DNA of 64,000 bases from an uncultured Pelagibacteraceae bacterium (lineage in GTDB: Bacteria > Pseudomonadota > Alphaproteobacteria > Pelagibacterales > AG-422-B15), in NCBI GenBank assembly GCA_902524795.1, contig CABZEU010000004.1, positions 1-64,000 on the forward strand, read 5' to 3'. The notes under the pieces are model-generated. The model saw nothing but the letters and a program-made list of their open reading frames with translations. It ran no database searches and was not told where the DNA came from. Made by a program: the position numbers and the translations under genes. Positions 8,945 to 20,916 of the stretch are shown one piece after another (the stretch's first letter is position 1; every line of letters starts with the position of its first letter).

Positions 8945-10928
8945 ATAAGATCAGTTCCTCTTCAGCACTAACACTGTCACCGGCCTTAACTAGTATCTTT
9001 TCAATCACGCAATCTTTTTCACTTTTTAGAATATTTTCCATTTTCATAGCTTCTATTATTAGTAATTGATCGGCGTTTTTCACCTTCTGACCCTCAATAA
9101 CATCAACTGATTTAATCAATCCAGGCATGGGTGACATTAATTTCTTAGATAAGTCTTCTTTTGCGTCTTTTGGCATTAACTTAAGAAGGTCTTTTTGTGT
9201 ACTTTGAACTACAACTGTTTTTGTCCTACAATCTAAAAAACTTACATCCGAAGTATGCATATTAATAAGATCATTTATTTTAAAATAAAATATTTCTTCA
9301 TTTACTTTAAATGAACACAGTTTTTGATTTAAATTGAATGAAGATTCTACTTTAATTTTTTTCTTGTTAATCTCAATTAACAAAGACAACGAATTATTAA
9401 CAATAGCTGCCTCATTCACGAAAGTATCTAAATAGTCTTCATAAATTTTAACACTGAATTTTTTGCTTATGACATTACTTAAATTAAAAGATTGTTTTGC
9501 ATAAATAAGCATTGCAATAATTCCGAATTTTAGACGCTTATCATCCGTCATTGTCAAATTTGATGAATAGCCATTCTTAAATTTTTCTTTAATGAAATTA
9601 GTACTTATTTCCCCTTTTTGAAATTTTTTGTCTTCTAAAATAGCTATTAAGAAATCGATATTATTTTCTAAGCCTGAAAGATAGTAGTTTTGAAGTGAAT
9701 TGATCATTAGATTGATAGCACTTATTCTGTCTTTGCTATGAATAGCTAATTTCGAAATCATGGGGTCATAGTACAATGAAACCTCAGATCCTGGATTAAT
9801 GCCTGTGTCATTTCTTATCACTTCATAATCTTTTTCAATTTTTTTAGGTTCGATATATCTAGTGACTCTTCCAATTGAGGGAAGAAAGTCCTTCGTAGGA
9901 TCCTCTGCATAAATTCTGGACTCAATTGACCAACCATTTAGCTTTACATCTTCTTGTCGGATAGCTAATTTCTTATTATCTGCGCTCAAGATCATTTGCT
10001 CAACCAAATCAATACCTGTAACTAGTTCTGTTACAGGATGTTCAACTTGTAATCTTGTATTCATCTCTAAGAAATAGAAGTTCTTTTTTGAGTCTACAAC
10101 GAATTCGACAGTACCAGCTGAGTCATACTTGACCTCTTTAGCGAGTATTAGGGCCTGACTTGCCATTTCACTTCTCATATCTTCATCAACAAATGGTGAC
10201 GGACATTCCTCAATAACTTTCTGATATCTTCGTTGAATCGAACATTCTCTTTCACCTAAATGAATCTGATTTCCATGCTTATCACAAAGTATTTGAATTT
10301 CTATGTGTCTTGGTTGCTCAATATATTTCTCAATAAATACTCGATCATCTCCAAAACTTTTCTTTGACTCGCTCTTTGCAGCAATGAAGTTCTCCTCTAG
10401 TTCTCTATCTTTTCTTACAATCCTCATTCCCTTTCCACCACCTCCTGCTGAGGCTTTTAATAGAACTGGAAATCCAATTTTTTTTGAAATCTTGAGAGCT
10501 TCTGAAGCATTTTTTACTGGCGCAGTGTGGCCAGGAATTACATTGAGTTTTAATTTTATGGCAAGATTCTTCGATTCAATTTTGTCACCCATTTTTTTTA
10601 TTGCCATTTGATTTGGTCCAATGAACTTAATGTTTTCTTTTTTTAGCCTGTTAACGAACGGTGCATTCTCAGATAGGAAACCGTAGCCTGGATGAATAGC
10701 TTCTGATTTTGATTTTTTAGCTATTGATATAATTTTATCTGCATTAAGATATGAGTCACTTGGTTGCGAACCTCCAAGATAATAAGATTCATCTGCTTGT
10801 TTGACAAATAGGGCATCTTTATCTGCATCAGAATATACCGCGACTGTTTTTATTTTTAGTTTCTTAGCAGTTTTTATCACTCTGCAGGCTATTTCGCCTC
10901 TATTGGCTATCAAAATTTTTCTTATCAT
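8934..10928 (-). CDS. pccA: Acetyl/propionyl-CoA carboxylase alpha subunit (biotin carboxylase + BCCP)
   Basis: IRKILIANRGEIACRVI, KASAGGGGKGMRIV, EMNTRLQVEHPVTE, C-terminal biotinylation motif EAMKMENIL. Confidence 0.95.
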   Translation of the reverse strand: MIRKILIANRGEIACRVIKTAKKLKIKTVAVYSDADKDALFVKQADESYYLGGSQPSDSYLNADKIISIAKKSKSEAIHPGYGFLSENAPFVNRLKKENIKFIGPNQMAIKKMGDKIESKNLAIKLKLNVIPGHTAPVKNASEALKISKKIGFPVLLKASAGGGGKGMRIVRKDRELEENFIAAKSESKKSFGDDRVFIEKYIEQPRHIEIQILCDKHGNQIHLGERECSIQRRYQKVIEECPSPFVDEDMRSEMASQALILAKEVKYDSAGTVEFVVDSKKNFYFLEMNTRLQVEHPVTELVTGIDLVEQMILSADNKKLAIRQEDVKLNGWSIESRIYAEDPTKDFLPSIGRVTRYIEPKKIEKDYEVIRNDTGINPGSEVSLYYDPMISKLAIHSKDRISAINLMINSLQNYYLSGLENNIDFLIAILEDKKFQKGEISTNFIKEKFKNGYSSNLTMTDDKRLKFGIIAMLIYAKQSFNLSNVISKKFSVKIYEDYLDTFVNEAAIVNNSLSLLIEINKKKIKVESSFNLNQKLCSFKVNEEIFYFKINDLINMHTSDVSFLDCRTKTVVVQSTQKDLLKLMPKDAKEDLSKKLMSPMPGLIKSVDVIEGQKVKNADQLLIIEAMKMENILKSEKDCVIEKILVKAGDSVSAEEELILFKN

Positions 10929-10930
10929 TT

Positions 10931-12463
10931 TTACAGTGGAATATTGTCGTGTTTTTTTAATGGCAAAGAAAGTTCTTTGTCTTTTAGATTCTCTAGGGCT
11001 GTTGCTATTCTCTTTCTTGTAGAGTGTGGTCTAATTACATCGTCAATAAATCCCCTTTTTGATGCAATAAATGGATTTGCAAATTGTTCTGTATAATCTT
11101 GTGTTCTTTTTTTTATTTTTTCCTTATCCTTAATTTCATTTCTATATAAAATTTCTGTCGCTCCTTTTGCTCCCATTACTGCAATTTCAGCACTAGGCCA
11201 TGCATAATTTAGATCTCCCCTGAGATGTTTTGATGACATCACAACATAGGCTCCTCCATATGCTTTTCTTGTAATAATCGTTATCTTGGGAACGGTAGCT
11301 TCGGCATATGCAAATAATAACTTTGCGCCATTTTTTATAATTCCATTGTGTTCTTGAGATACACCTGGCAAGAAACCTGGAACATCAACAAAGGTTACAA
11401 TAGGAATATTAAAGCAATCACAAAATCTAACAAATCTTCCACCTTTTTTACCTGAGTCGATATCTAGACATCCGGCTAATACGAGCGGTTGGTTGGCAAC
11501 AAATCCAACAGTTCTGCCTTCAACTGTTCCAAATCCTGTAATAATATTTTTTGCATAATCTTTTTGAATTTCAAAGAAATAATTATTATCAACCACTTTT
11601 GTGATCAACTCCTTCATATCATATGGTTTATTTGGATTGTCAGGTACTAGAGTATCAAGAGAATAATCAGGACTTAAGTCCTGAAAATCTTTTTTATTAT
11701 TATTTGATTTCTCTCTATTGCTAGACGGTAGTAAATCAATAAGGTTCTTAACCTCGTGAAGAGTTTCAATATCATTATTAAAAGCTCCATCAGCAACCGA
11801 TGATTTTGATGTATGAGTTTTAGCTCCTCCAAGCTCTTCTTGACTTACATTTTCCTGTGTGACCGTTTTAACTACATCAGGTCCTGTAACGAACATAAAA
11901 GAAGTATTCTTAACCATAAAGATGAAATCTGTCATCGCGGGAGAGTAAACCGCACCACCCGCACATGGCCCCATAATAACAGATATTTGAGGAACAACAC
12001 CTGAAGCAAGAACATTTCTTTTAAAAACTTCTGCGTAGCCAGCAAGTGATGCAACGCCTTCTTGTATTCTTGCGCCACCTGAATCATTTATTCCTATAAT
12101 TGGTGCGCCCACTTTCATTGCCATATCCATAACTTTACAAATTTTTTCTGCATGAGCTTCTGATAGAGAGCCTCCAAAAACAGTAAAATCTTGACTAAAT
12201 ATATAAACGAGTTTCCCGTTTATTCTTCCACTACCTGTAACAACACCATCACCAGCATATTTCTGTTTTTCCATTCCAAAATCATTTGTTCGATGTTCTA
12301 CATACATGTCATATTCTTCAAAAGAGTCGTCATCTATAATGATATCTATTCTCTCTCTAGCAGTTAACTTTCCTCTAGCATGCTGAGCGTCTACGCGCTT
12401 CTTACCACCACCAAGTTTAGCTTGTTCTCTCTTTTTTTCTAATTCTTTGATTATGTCTGTCAT
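10931..12463 (-). CDS. pccB: Propionyl-CoA carboxylase beta subunit
   Basis: Carboxyltransferase: [82 protein letters not shown]. Confidence 0.96.
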   Translation of the reverse strand: MTDIIKELEKKREQAKLGGGKKRVDAQHARGKLTARERIDIIIDDDSFEEYDMYVEHRTNDFGMEKQKYAGDGVVTGSGRINGKLVYIFSQDFTVFGGSLSEAHAEKICKVMDMAMKVGAPIIGINDSGGARIQEGVASLAGYAEVFKRNVLASGVVPQISVIMGPCAGGAVYSPAMTDFIFMVKNTSFMFVTGPDVVKTVTQENVSQEELGGAKTHTSKSSVADGAFNNDIETLHEVKNLIDLLPSSNREKSNNNKKDFQDLSPDYSLDTLVPDNPNKPYDMKELITKVVDNNYFFEIQKDYAKNIITGFGTVEGRTVGFVANQPLVLAGCLDIDSGKKGGRFVRFCDCFNIPIVTFVDVPGFLPGVSQEHNGIIKNGAKLLFAYAEATVPKITIITRKAYGGAYVVMSSKHLRGDLNYAWPSAEIAVMGAKGATEILYRNEIKDKEKIKKRTQDYTEQFANPFIASKRGFIDDVIRPHSTRKRIATALENLKDKELSLPLKKHDNIPL

Positions 12464-12499
12464 GAACTCTATAATATATCATATATCTTAATTATCAAT

Positions 12500-13369
12500 T
12501 TATAAGTATTCTTCAAAGTGAGAAGGTAATTTTGCATTGATATTTACTTTTCGGTTATCTTGATCAACAAAGTTTAATTGACCTGCATGTAAAAATAAAT
12601 TCTTTTGAGTAGCATCTTTATTATATTGATAATATTTTTTATCCCCCAGTATTGGAGATTGATTTAAATAGCAATGCAGGCGAATTTGATGCTTTCTTCC
12701 TGAGGATGGTTGTAGCTTAATAAAATAAAGCTTATTTTTAAGTTCTTTTATTACTTCATACTTAGTACTCGCATCCAAAATTTTTCCCATCTTACTCAAT
12801 CTATCATTAAATATACCTTTATTCTTTTTTGGTTTATTTTTTACGATAGCAAAATATGTTTTTGTAATCTTTTTAGTTGATAGTAGCTTATGGAAAAATC
12901 TTGCTGCATTGAGATTTAAAGCAACAATTAACAATCCAGAAGTATCCTTGTCTAATCTGTGTACTAATTTTGGCGTATCGTTTTCAGTTGCAAGAAATTT
13001 GATTAAATCATCAATCGAAATATTAATTTTTGAACCTCTTTGACAGGCTATGCCGCTCCATTTATTTATTACGACAAAATTTTTATTTCTAAAAACAACA
13101 GATTTCTTAATTTTAGATTTTAAACTTTCTGGAACTGTAATATCTATATTCTTATCAACATTAGTTGTATATTCTTTAAATACTATAATTTGGTCAGCCT
13201 CTAGTAGCCTGTAATTACTACTTGATTTTTTTTTGTTTACTTTAATATTTTTTTTTCTGATTTCTCTTTGTATCAATGAAAAAGGGATTGCTAGTTGTTC
13301 CTTCAAAAATTTATCTAACCTTATTCCAGCTGAGTCTCTATCAACTATGATTAATTTTTTCGAGCTCAC
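12500..13369 (-). CDS. RluC/RluD-family 23S rRNA pseudouridine synthase
   Basis: S4-like N-terminus; LVHRLDKDTSGLLIVA; GRKHQIRLH. Confidence 0.93.
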   Translation of the reverse strand: MSSKKLIIVDRDSAGIRLDKFLKEQLAIPFSLIQREIRKKNIKVNKKKSSSNYRLLEADQIIVFKEYTTNVDKNIDITVPESLKSKIKKSVVFRNKNFVVINKWSGIACQRGSKINISIDDLIKFLATENDTPKLVHRLDKDTSGLLIVALNLNAARFFHKLLSTKKITKTYFAIVKNKPKKNKGIFNDRLSKMGKILDASTKYEVIKELKNKLYFIKLQPSSGRKHQIRLHCYLNQSPILGDKKYYQYNKDATQKNLFLHAGQLNFVDQDNRKVNINAKLPSHFEEYL

Positions 13370-13410
13370 AAAATTTTATGAATGAAAAAGAAATGAATGT
13401 AATATATAAA

Positions 13411-13773
13411 TTATTTACCTTGTTCCAAAATTTGGATAAATGCCATGGGTGCATTGTCTCCAGTTCTGTAACCAGCTTTTATAATCCTACAATATCCGCC
13501 ATTTCTCTCCTTGAATCTTTCTGAGAGATCACCAAACACCTTAGTTACGGCCTCTTTATCTCTGAGAGAAGCAAATGCATTTGTTCTTGATGATTGCTTA
13601 TTTTTCTTTCCAAGTGTGATAATTTTTTCAACAAATGGCCTTAATTCTTTTGCTTTTGGTAACGTGGTTTTGATTGTTTCATGTTTTATTAGTGAAACAG
13701 CCATATTCTCTAACATAGCTAATCTATGAGTAGATGTTTTATTAAGTTTTCGTTTTGCTATGCCGTGTCTCAT
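13411..13773 (-). CDS. rplQ: 50S ribosomal protein L17
   Basis: [32 protein letters not shown]. Confidence 0.98.
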   Translation of the reverse strand: MRHGIAKRKLNKTSTHRLAMLENMAVSLIKHETIKTTLPKAKELRPFVEKIITLGKKNKQSSRTNAFASLRDKEAVTKVFGDLSERFKERNGGYCRIIKAGYRTGDNAPMAFIQILEQGK

Positions 13774-13775
13774 GG

Positions 13776-14798
13776 TTAGTTATATGGATCCTCAATCTTT
13801 CTTGCAAGTTCCTCAATATTTTCGGGTGGCCAATTTGGTACTTCCATGCCAAGGTAAAGAGACATAGTTCCTAAAACTTCTTTAATTTCGTTAAGTGACT
13901 TTCTACCAAAATTTGGTGTTCTTAACATTTCAATTTCACTTTTTTGGACAAGATCGCCTATGTAGATTATATTATCGTTGCGAAGACAATTCATTGACCT
14001 CACAGAAAGTTCGAGTTCTTCAACCTTTCTTAATAAGTTTTTATTAAATTGGGGCTCTAAAGTATCAGGCTCCTCTTGTATTTCTTCAGGCTCTTCAAAA
14101 TTAATAAAAGACTGAAGTTGGTCCTGAATGATCCTTGCTGCAAAAGCAATAGCGTCATCAGGTGTTACTGATCCATTGGTTTCAATGGTAAGAATTAATT
14201 TGTCATAATCTAAAACTTTTCCTTCTCTTGTATTTTCAATACTGTATGACACTTGTTTTACTGGACTAAAGATTGAGTCAATAGGTATTAATCCTATGGC
14301 AGAGTCTTCAGGTTTATTATGCTCAGCAGCAACATAACCTTTTCCTTTAGCTACAGTTAATTCCATATTGAATTCTGTATTATCATCTAGGTTACATATT
14401 ACTAATTCAGGGTTTATAATATCTATCTCTGAAGGCGTATTAATCATACCCGCTGTAATTTCACCTGGACCTGTTACATTCAAGTTCATCTTTCTGACCC
14501 CCTCTGAATGCATATTTAAAGATAAAGATTTAATATTCAAAACAATATCAGTAACGTCTTCACGAACACCATCTATAGAAGAAAATTCATGAAGGACATT
14601 GTCTATTTTAATAGCCGTAACTGCGGTGCCTTGCAACGAAGATAAAAGAACCCTTCTTAAAGCATTGCCTAAAGTTAATCCAAAACCTCTTTCTAAAGGT
14701 TCTGCTACTAAGGTAGCTTTATACTGCGAGTTTTCATCGTTCGTTAATTTCAATTTAGATGGCTTAATTAATGTTTGCCAATTATTTATTATACTCAT
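13776..14798 (-). CDS. rpoA: RNA polymerase alpha subunit
   Basis: [34 protein letters not shown]; alpha-CTD present. Confidence 0.99.
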   Translation of the reverse strand: MSIINNWQTLIKPSKLKLTNDENSQYKATLVAEPLERGFGLTLGNALRRVLLSSLQGTAVTAIKIDNVLHEFSSIDGVREDVTDIVLNIKSLSLNMHSEGVRKMNLNVTGPGEITAGMINTPSEIDIINPELVICNLDDNTEFNMELTVAKGKGYVAAEHNKPEDSAIGLIPIDSIFSPVKQVSYSIENTREGKVLDYDKLILTIETNGSVTPDDAIAFAARIIQDQLQSFINFEEPEEIQEEPDTLEPQFNKNLLRKVEELELSVRSMNCLRNDNIIYIGDLVQKSEIEMLRTPNFGRKSLNEIKEVLGTMSLYLGMEVPNWPPENIEELARKIEDPYN

Positions 14799-14819
14799 GG
14801 TTATTCCTCTTATAAAAAA

Positions 14820-15209
14820 CTAAACTCTTCTCTTCTTTGGCGGTCTGCAGCCATTATGTGGAATGGGCGTGGTATCTTTTATTGAAGTTATATAAAATCC
14901 TATAGTCTGCAGGGCACGAAGAGCGGACTCACGACCACCACCTGGACCTTTAACGAATACCTGTAAATTCTTTAACCCAAATTCTTTAGCTTTTGTCCCA
15001 GCGTCTTCCGCAGCTATTTGAGCTGCGTAAGGAGTTGATTTTCTAGATCCTTTAAAGCCTTTAACTCCTGCAGAAGACCAGGCAATGCTATTGCCTTGCT
15101 CGTCCGTAATAGTAATCATTGTATTATTAAAGGTCGCATTTATATAGGCGAGCCCAGAAATAATACTTTTTCTTTGCTTCTTTTTTTTTGTTGACTTTAT
15201 TTCAGCCAT
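14820..15209 (-). CDS. rpsK: 30S ribosomal protein S11
   Basis: [28 protein letters not shown]...[12 protein letters not shown]. Confidence 0.99.
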   Translation of the reverse strand: MAEIKSTKKKKQRKSIISGLAYINATFNNTMITITDEQGNSIAWSSAGVKGFKGSRKSTPYAAQIAAEDAGTKAKEFGLKNLQVFVKGPGGGRESALRALQTIGFYITSIKDTTPIPHNGCRPPKKRRV

Positions 15210-15211
15210 AA

Positions 15212-15589
15212 TTATTTAGTAACTTTCTTCTTACCCGCAATTGCTATTGCTTTACCTTTTTTTGTTCGAGCGTTAGTGTGAGTTCTTTGACCTCTACAAG
15301 GTAAATTTCTTCTATGCCTGACACCTCTATAAGTTCCTAAATCTTTTAATCTTTTTATGTTACCTGAAACTTCTCTTCTTAAGTCACCTTCAACTAAAAA
15401 TGAGGAAGATATGACATCTGATATATTTTTAATTTCTGACTCTGATAAATCTTGAACTCTTGCATTTGAATCTACGTTTGCTTTTAAACAAATATCGTTA
15501 GAAACCTTGTTGCCAATACCGTATACATATGTGAGTGCTATTTTTAGCTTCTTTTGTGTTGGAATGTTTATACCAGCGATCCTTGCCAT
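15212..15589 (-). CDS. rpsM: 30S ribosomal protein S13
   Basis: [26 protein letters not shown]...[14 protein letters not shown]. Confidence 0.99.
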   Translation of the reverse strand: MARIAGINIPTQKKLKIALTYVYGIGNKVSNDICLKANVDSNARVQDLSESEIKNISDVISSSFLVEGDLRREVSGNIKRLKDLGTYRGVRHRRNLPCRGQRTHTNARTKKGKAIAIAGKKKVTK

Positions 15590-15628
15590 GATTAGAACCT
15601 AAAAAAAGAATTATTGAGAGAATGCGGG

Positions 15629-15656
15629 ATTATATGATTATTGATCAATTGGTCAA
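15629..15656 (-). promoter_or_regulatory. Predicted sigma70-type promoter of rpsM-rpsK-rpoA-rplQ
   Basis: On the minus strand TTGACC - 16 bp - TATAAT (-35 at 15651-15656, -10 at 15629-15634), 40 nt upstream of rpsM; -35 overlaps the adk stop codon. Confidence 0.7.
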
Positions 15657-16231
15657 GCATTTAAAGAGGCCTCTATATGAGAGCTAATACCTTGATTTAT
15701 ATCACTTATTGCTCCTGTTCCGAGCACTTTTCTGACAAGATTCTGAGAAGAATAGTATTCGATTAAAGGCTCTGTTTCAGAAGAATAAGTATGCAGTCTC
15801 TTAGACAATGTTTCCAAATTATCATCAGATCGACCTTCTGTTGTACTTCTATTCATAATTCTTTCCTTTAATACATTTTCGTTGACATTAAGCAAAATTA
15901 CACAAAGTATTTTTTCATTAATGCTTACCATTAAATGGTCAAGTAACTCAGCCTGTTTTTTATTTCTTGGAAAGCCATCAAACAAGAAGCCCTTCTTATT
16001 ATTTTTATTCTCATCTATGAATTGCTTTATCAATTCAATCGTCGTTTCATTCGATACTAATTTACCATCATTTATTGTATTTTTTATTTGAATACCTAAA
16101 TTTGTTTCTTTGCTGCTTTCTTTTCTTAATAAATCACCTGTAGAAAGATGATTAAGGAAATATTTTTCACATATCAACTTTGCTTGAGTTCCTTTGCCGG
16201 CACCTGGGGGTCCAAACAAAACTATATTCAT
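15653..16231 (-). CDS. adk: Adenylate kinase
   Basis: NIVLFGPPGAGKGTQAKLI, LSTGDLLR, LFDGFPRNKKQAE. Confidence 0.98.
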   Translation of the reverse strand: MNIVLFGPPGAGKGTQAKLICEKYFLNHLSTGDLLRKESSKETNLGIQIKNTINDGKLVSNETTIELIKQFIDENKNNKKGFLFDGFPRNKKQAELLDHLMVSINEKILCVILLNVNENVLKERIMNRSTTEGRSDDNLETLSKRLHTYSSETEPLIEYYSSQNLVRKVLGTGAISDINQGISSHIEASLNA

Positions 16232-17559
16232 CGCCTTGATCCTCTCAATCGCGATTTTTTGATAAGAGATTCATACTGATAGGCAAACAAGTGACTTTGT
16301 ATTTGTCCAACAGTATCCATGCCCACTACTACAACAATAAGTAAGGATGTACCTCCTAGATAAAAAGGAATTGAATATTGAGATATTAATATTTCTGGCA
16401 AAATACAAACGAAAGCTAAATACATTGCGCCTATGGTTGTGATCCTAGAAAGGACAAAATCAATATACTCAGCTGTTTTTTCTCCAGGGCGTATTCCGGG
16501 GATAAATCCACCTTGCCTTTTAAGATTATCTGCAGTTTCAGTCGGATTAAAAACAATTGAAGTATAGAAAAAAGCAAAAAAGATTATTGCAGAAGCATAA
16601 AGTAGCATATAGGCAGGTTGTCCTCTGCCTAAAAGAGCCGCAATATCATTTAAAAGTCCAGACTCAGCTGATACATTAAAATTTGCAATGGTTATTGGAA
16701 GCAATAGTATTGAAGATGCAAAAATTGCAGGAATTACTCCAGCAGTATTAAGTTTTAAGGGTAAATGAGAACTATCACCAGCAAACATTTTATTACCCAT
16801 TTGTCTTTTTGGGTATTGAACTATCAACCTTCTTTGAGCTCTTTCCATAAAAACAATGAAAACTACGATTGCAATAATCATTATTAATAAGAGTAATAGT
16901 GTGATTGTGGATATAGTTCCCTGCCTTCCCAAGGTCATAGTATTAATAAGAGCGCTTGGAATTTCAGCTACAATTCCTGAAAATATTATTAAGGAAATAC
17001 CATTTCCTATACCACGACTTGTAATTTGCTCACCAAGCCACATTAAAAATACCGTTCCACCTGTTAAGGTAATCGTAGTCGATAATCTAAAGAATAGACC
17101 GGGATCTGTTACAACTTTACCCGCTGATTCAAGGCCTACTGAGATACCATATCCCTGAAGCAACGCTAATATTACTGTTCCATATCTTGTATATTGAGTA
17201 ATTTTACGTCTTCCAGGCTCGCCCTCTTTTTTAAGGTTGGCTAAGTGCGGCGACACACTCGTCATCAGCTGCATTATGATTGAAGAAGATATATATGGCA
17301 TGATTCCTAACGCAAATATGGCCATACGGCTTATCGCACCACCTGCAAAAACGTCAAACATTCCAAGTATTCCACTTTGGTTTGTTTCCACAAGTAATTT
17401 CAATTGCTCTATATCAATTCCAGGCAATGGAATGTAGGTGCCGAATCTATAAATAATTAAAGCCCCTAAAGTAAACCAAATTCTTCGTTTCAGTTCTGTA
17501 GCTTTCGAAAATACGCTAAAATTAAAGTTAGATGCTAATTTTTCAGCAGCTGATGCCAT
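16228..17559 (-). CDS. secY: Preprotein translocase subunit SecY
   Basis: SecY motifs: PLPGID, FALGIMPYISSSIIMQL, GGFIPGIRPGEKTAEYID. Confidence 0.98.
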   Translation of the reverse strand: MASAAEKLASNFNFSVFSKATELKRRIWFTLGALIIYRFGTYIPLPGIDIEQLKLLVETNQSGILGMFDVFAGGAISRMAIFALGIMPYISSSIIMQLMTSVSPHLANLKKEGEPGRRKITQYTRYGTVILALLQGYGISVGLESAGKVVTDPGLFFRLSTTITLTGGTVFLMWLGEQITSRGIGNGISLIIFSGIVAEIPSALINTMTLGRQGTISTITLLLLLIMIIAIVVFIVFMERAQRRLIVQYPKRQMGNKMFAGDSSHLPLKLNTAGVIPAIFASSILLLPITIANFNVSAESGLLNDIAALLGRGQPAYMLLYASAIIFFAFFYTSIVFNPTETADNLKRQGGFIPGIRPGEKTAEYIDFVLSRITTIGAMYLAFVCILPEILISQYSIPFYLGGTSLLIVVVVGMDTVGQIQSHLFAYQYESLIKKSRLRGSRR

Positions 17560-17564
17560 TATAA

Positions 17565-18029
17565 CTATTTCCCTTGATTGATCTTTAGTTCTATACCAAG
17601 CTTTTTTATCTTATCCTCAGCTGATTTTGTAACTTTCACGCACTCAATAGGATTTTTTGCACTTAGCTCACCTGTACCAAGAATTTTAAGAAATCTTTTA
17701 TCTTTATTTTTTAATATTCCTAACTTTTTTAAAAGATGAATATTAATCGACTGATCTTCTTTTATAGAATTCTTATCTATTAGTTTTTGAATTGAATCTA
17801 AATTTAATTCATAATAATTTTTCTTTGCAAAGTTTTTGAAGCCAAATTTAGGAAGTCTTCTATGAAGTGGCATTTGGCCACCTTCAAAACCATTTATTGC
17901 TGCCCCTGACCTAGCTTTTTGTCCTTTATGTCCGCTTCCTGACGTCTTACCTTTTCCTGATCCAATACCTCTTCCTACTCTTTTCTTTGATCTATAAGAA
18001 CTATGTTTTACTACTTCATTTAATTTCAT
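17565..18029 (-). CDS. rplO: 50S ribosomal protein L15
   Basis: KKRVGRGIGSGKGKTSGSGHKGQKARSG. Confidence 0.98.
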   Translation of the reverse strand: MKLNEVVKHSSYRSKKRVGRGIGSGKGKTSGSGHKGQKARSGAAINGFEGGQMPLHRRLPKFGFKNFAKKNYYELNLDSIQKLIDKNSIKEDQSINIHLLKKLGILKNKDKRFLKILGTGELSAKNPIECVKVTKSAEDKIKKLGIELKINQGK

Positions 18030-18030
18030 T

Positions 18031-18213
18031 TTATTGCTCTTCCGTTTTAATTAAATGCTCAACTTTTTTTACCATTCCGCTAATTGCAGGAGTAGAATTA
18101 AGTATCACGTGGCTATTTAATTTTCTTAAACCTAAACCTCTTACAGTTGCAATCTGATCCTTTTGAGAACCAATTGTACTTTTTGTTAGAGTAATTTTTA
18201 TTTTCTTACTCAT
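18031..18213 (-). CDS. rpmD: 50S ribosomal protein L30
   Basis: [35 protein letters not shown]. Confidence 0.97.
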   Translation of the reverse strand: MSKKIKITLTKSTIGSQKDQIATVRGLGLRKLNSHVILNSTPAISGMVKKVEHLIKTEEQ

Positions 18214-18746
18214 GATGATTCTCTCGCTGAGGTGATATTTCCAACTTTTTTACTTCTTCTTGCAGCTATTATTTTAGGTGATTTTTGATTTTTTAAGCCT
18301 TCAACAGCAGCTCTTATAATGTTGTATGGATTAGTACTTCCGACAGATTTTGCAACTATATCTTGAACTCCAAGAAGTTCAAATACTGCTCTCACAGAAC
18401 CACCAGCAATTATTCCTGTACCGGATGGAGCAGATCTCATAACTACTTTGGATGAACCATGTACACCAACTATATCATGATGCAGTGTTCTACCCTCTCT
18501 AAGGGGCACTTTAATAAGTGTCTTTTTTGCTGAGTCAGTGGCCTTCTTTATTGCTTCTGGAACCTCTTTAGCTTTTCCATGGCCAAAGCCGACTTTTCCT
18601 GACTCATCTCCTGCAACTACTAATGCTGCGAAACCAAAGCGTCTTCCACCTTTGACAACCTTAGTTACTCTATTAATTGCAACTAGCTTATCTTTTATTT
18701 CAACACCGTTTTGATCTTTTTCTCTATTTTTATTTTCTTTATTCAT
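18210..18746 (-). CDS. rpsE: 30S ribosomal protein S5
   Basis: [26 protein letters not shown]. Confidence 0.98.
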   Translation of the reverse strand: MNKENKNREKDQNGVEIKDKLVAINRVTKVVKGGRRFGFAALVVAGDESGKVGFGHGKAKEVPEAIKKATDSAKKTLIKVPLREGRTLHHDIVGVHGSSKVVMRSAPSGTGIIAGGSVRAVFELLGVQDIVAKSVGSTNPYNIIRAAVEGLKNQKSPKIIAARRSKKVGNITSARESS

Positions 18747-18756
18747 AGTTTTTTCC

Positions 18757-19104
18757 TTAAAAACTTAAGCCGTTTGATCTTGCTTCATCTGCAATATTTT
18801 TGATAATTCCATGATAAATATTTGGTCCACGATCAAGATAAATGTTTGTAATTCCCTTCTCTTTGGCGGCCTTGGCAATTTCTGCTCCAAGTATTTTTGC
18901 ATTTTCAATATTACATGCGTTTTTCTGTTTAGCTGACTTTACTGATGATGCACTGCAAATAGTTTTGCCTTGATTATCATCAATTATTTGCACATAGAGA
19001 CATTTTGAAGATTTAAATACAGAAAGTCTTGGAAGACCTTTATTGTTCTTCTTAAGTTTGTATCTAATTCTATTGGATCTTTTTTGTTTACTTGAAATAG
19101 ACAT
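18757..19104 (-). CDS. rplR: 50S ribosomal protein L18
   Basis: [28 protein letters not shown]. Confidence 0.97.
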   Translation of the reverse strand: MSISSKQKRSNRIRYKLKKNNKGLPRLSVFKSSKCLYVQIIDDNQGKTICSASSVKSAKQKNACNIENAKILGAEIAKAAKEKGITNIYLDRGPNIYHGIIKNIADEARSNGLSF

Positions 19105-19637
19105 TATTTTTTCTTACCTTCTTTTCGATTAATATACTCGTCTACATACTTAATTCCCTTACCTTTATAAGGCTCAGGTCCTCTAAATGATCTGATTTCT
19201 GCAGCTGTTTGTCCTACTAATTGTTTATTAGGACCCTTTATTTCAATATTGTTCTGCTTATCAACAGATACCGAGATATACTCTGGAATGTCATAATTAA
19301 TTGGATGACTAAAACCGAGCATTAATTCGAGTACTTTGCCTTTAAGAGTAGCTCTATACCCAACACCATTCATTTCTAATTTTTTTGAAAATCCTTCACT
19401 TACGCCAATTATAATGTTGTTTACAATATTTCTCTGCAACCCCCAGAATGGCAAAAGAGATTTGTTTTCACTCTTGGGCTTCATTTTGATAATATTTTCC
19501 TCAATATTAATTTCAATATCTTCATTTAGAGGAGATACAAGTTTCCCCATTGGACCCTCAGCCATGAAAATACCATCCTGCACATTTACTTTAACAGTAT
19601 CGGGTATCGTTATTTCTTTTGAACCAACTCTTGACAT
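19104..19637 (-). CDS. rplF: 50S ribosomal protein L6
   Basis: MSRVGSKEITIPDTVKVNV...EPYKGKGIKYVDEYINRKEGKKK. Confidence 0.98.
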   Translation of the reverse strand: MSRVGSKEITIPDTVKVNVQDGIFMAEGPMGKLVSPLNEDIEINIEENIIKMKPKSENKSLLPFWGLQRNIVNNIIIGVSEGFSKKLEMNGVGYRATLKGKVLELMLGFSHPINYDIPEYISVSVDKQNNIEIKGPNKQLVGQTAAEIRSFRGPEPYKGKGIKYVDEYINRKEGKKK

Positions 19638-19639
19638 AA

Positions 19640-20038
19640 TTAAAAGACCTTACAGATTATTTCACCACCAACTTTTTGCGCTCGCGCATCAGTATCGGTC
19701 ATGACACCTTTTGATGTAGAGATGATAGATATACCCAGACCATTATGAACATAAGGTATTCTCTCAGCCCCGGAATAAACCCTTCTTCCCGGCTTAGAAA
19801 TTCTTGTAATATCTGATATTACAGGACCTCTATCATCATACTTCAATTCTATATCTAATTCTTCTTTTCCTGATGTATGTTTAGTGCGAGCATAACCTCT
19901 TATGTACCCCTCATTTTTCAAAACTTCTAATATACTTTCTCTCATCTTAGAAACAGGAGAAGAAACAATTGGCTTATTGCGCATTTGTGCATTTCTTATT
20001 CTGCTAAATAAATCTGATAATGGATCTTGTAATGACAT
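19640..20038 (-). CDS. rpsH: 30S ribosomal protein S8
   Basis: [18 protein letters not shown]...[16 protein letters not shown]. Confidence 0.98.
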   Translation of the reverse strand: MSLQDPLSDLFSRIRNAQMRNKPIVSSPVSKMRESILEVLKNEGYIRGYARTKHTSGKEELDIELKYDDRGPVISDITRISKPGRRVYSGAERIPYVHNGLGISIISTSKGVMTDTDARAQKVGGEIICKVF

Positions 20039-20050
20039 ATATTTTCCTTT

Positions 20051-20356
20051 CTACCAACTTGATTTATTCATTCCTGGTATTTGACCCTTTGAAGCTAATT
20101 CTCTGAGAGCTATACGAGATAGTCTTACTCTTTTATGATAACCTCTAGGCCTTCCAGTCAATTCACATCTATTTCTAACCCTTGTTCTCGCTCCATTCCT
20201 TCGAAGTTTGGACAACTTTAATTGGGCCTGAAATCTTTCATCAATCGGAGTAGATTTATTCATAATAAGTTCTTTTAATTGAGATCTCTTATTTAAATCC
20301 TTTTCCGACATTTGAATTCTGCGTTTATTTTTTTCTATAGAGCTTTTTTTTGCCAT
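20051..20356 (-). CDS. rpsN: 30S ribosomal protein S14
   Basis: RNRCELTGRPRGYHKRVRLSRIALRELASKGQIPG. Confidence 0.98.
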   Translation of the reverse strand: MAKKSSIEKNKRRIQMSEKDLNKRSQLKELIMNKSTPIDERFQAQLKLSKLRRNGARTRVRNRCELTGRPRGYHKRVRLSRIALRELASKGQIPGMNKSSW

Positions 20357-20364
20357 ATCTTTAC

Positions 20365-20916
20365 CTAATCTATTATTGGAAAATTTAAAAATTTCAAAAG
20401 AAGTAATGCCTCATCATCATTCTTTGCCGTTGTACAAATTGCAATATCCAAGCCACGAGTTTTGTCAATTTTATCTATATTAATTTCAGGGAATATTGTG
20501 CATTCCTTAATGCCAAAAGAATAATTGCCTTGACCATCAAAGCTATTTTTATTTAAGCCTCTAAAATCTCTGATTCTTGGCAAAGCAATAGTCACAAGTC
20601 TGTCAATAAATTCGTACATTCTATGACCTCTGAGAGTAACCTTTACTCCCAGCGGCATTCCATCTCTAATTTTAAATGTAGCAATGGATTTTCTTGCTTT
20701 TGTAACCAATGGCAACTGTCCAGAAATAACTGCAAGTTGGTCAGATGCTGATTGTATTACTTTATTATCATTCACAGCATCCCCTAATCCCATATTCAAA
20801 GATACTTTAGACAATTTTGGCAATGAAAGAGTGTTTTGCCTAGATAGCTTTTCTTTTAACTTTGGTACTATTGTTTCGGTATAGAGCTCTTTAAGTCTTG
20901 GAGTATAATTATCCAT
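20365..20916 (-). CDS. rplE: 50S ribosomal protein L5
   Basis: [22 protein letters not shown]; internal start MDNYTPRL preferred. Confidence 0.97.
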   Translation of the reverse strand: MDNYTPRLKELYTETIVPKLKEKLSRQNTLSLPKLSKVSLNMGLGDAVNDNKVIQSASDQLAVISGQLPLVTKARKSIATFKIRDGMPLGVKVTLRGHRMYEFIDRLVTIALPRIRDFRGLNKNSFDGQGNYSFGIKECTIFPEINIDKIDKTRGLDIAICTTAKNDDEALLLLKFLNFPIID

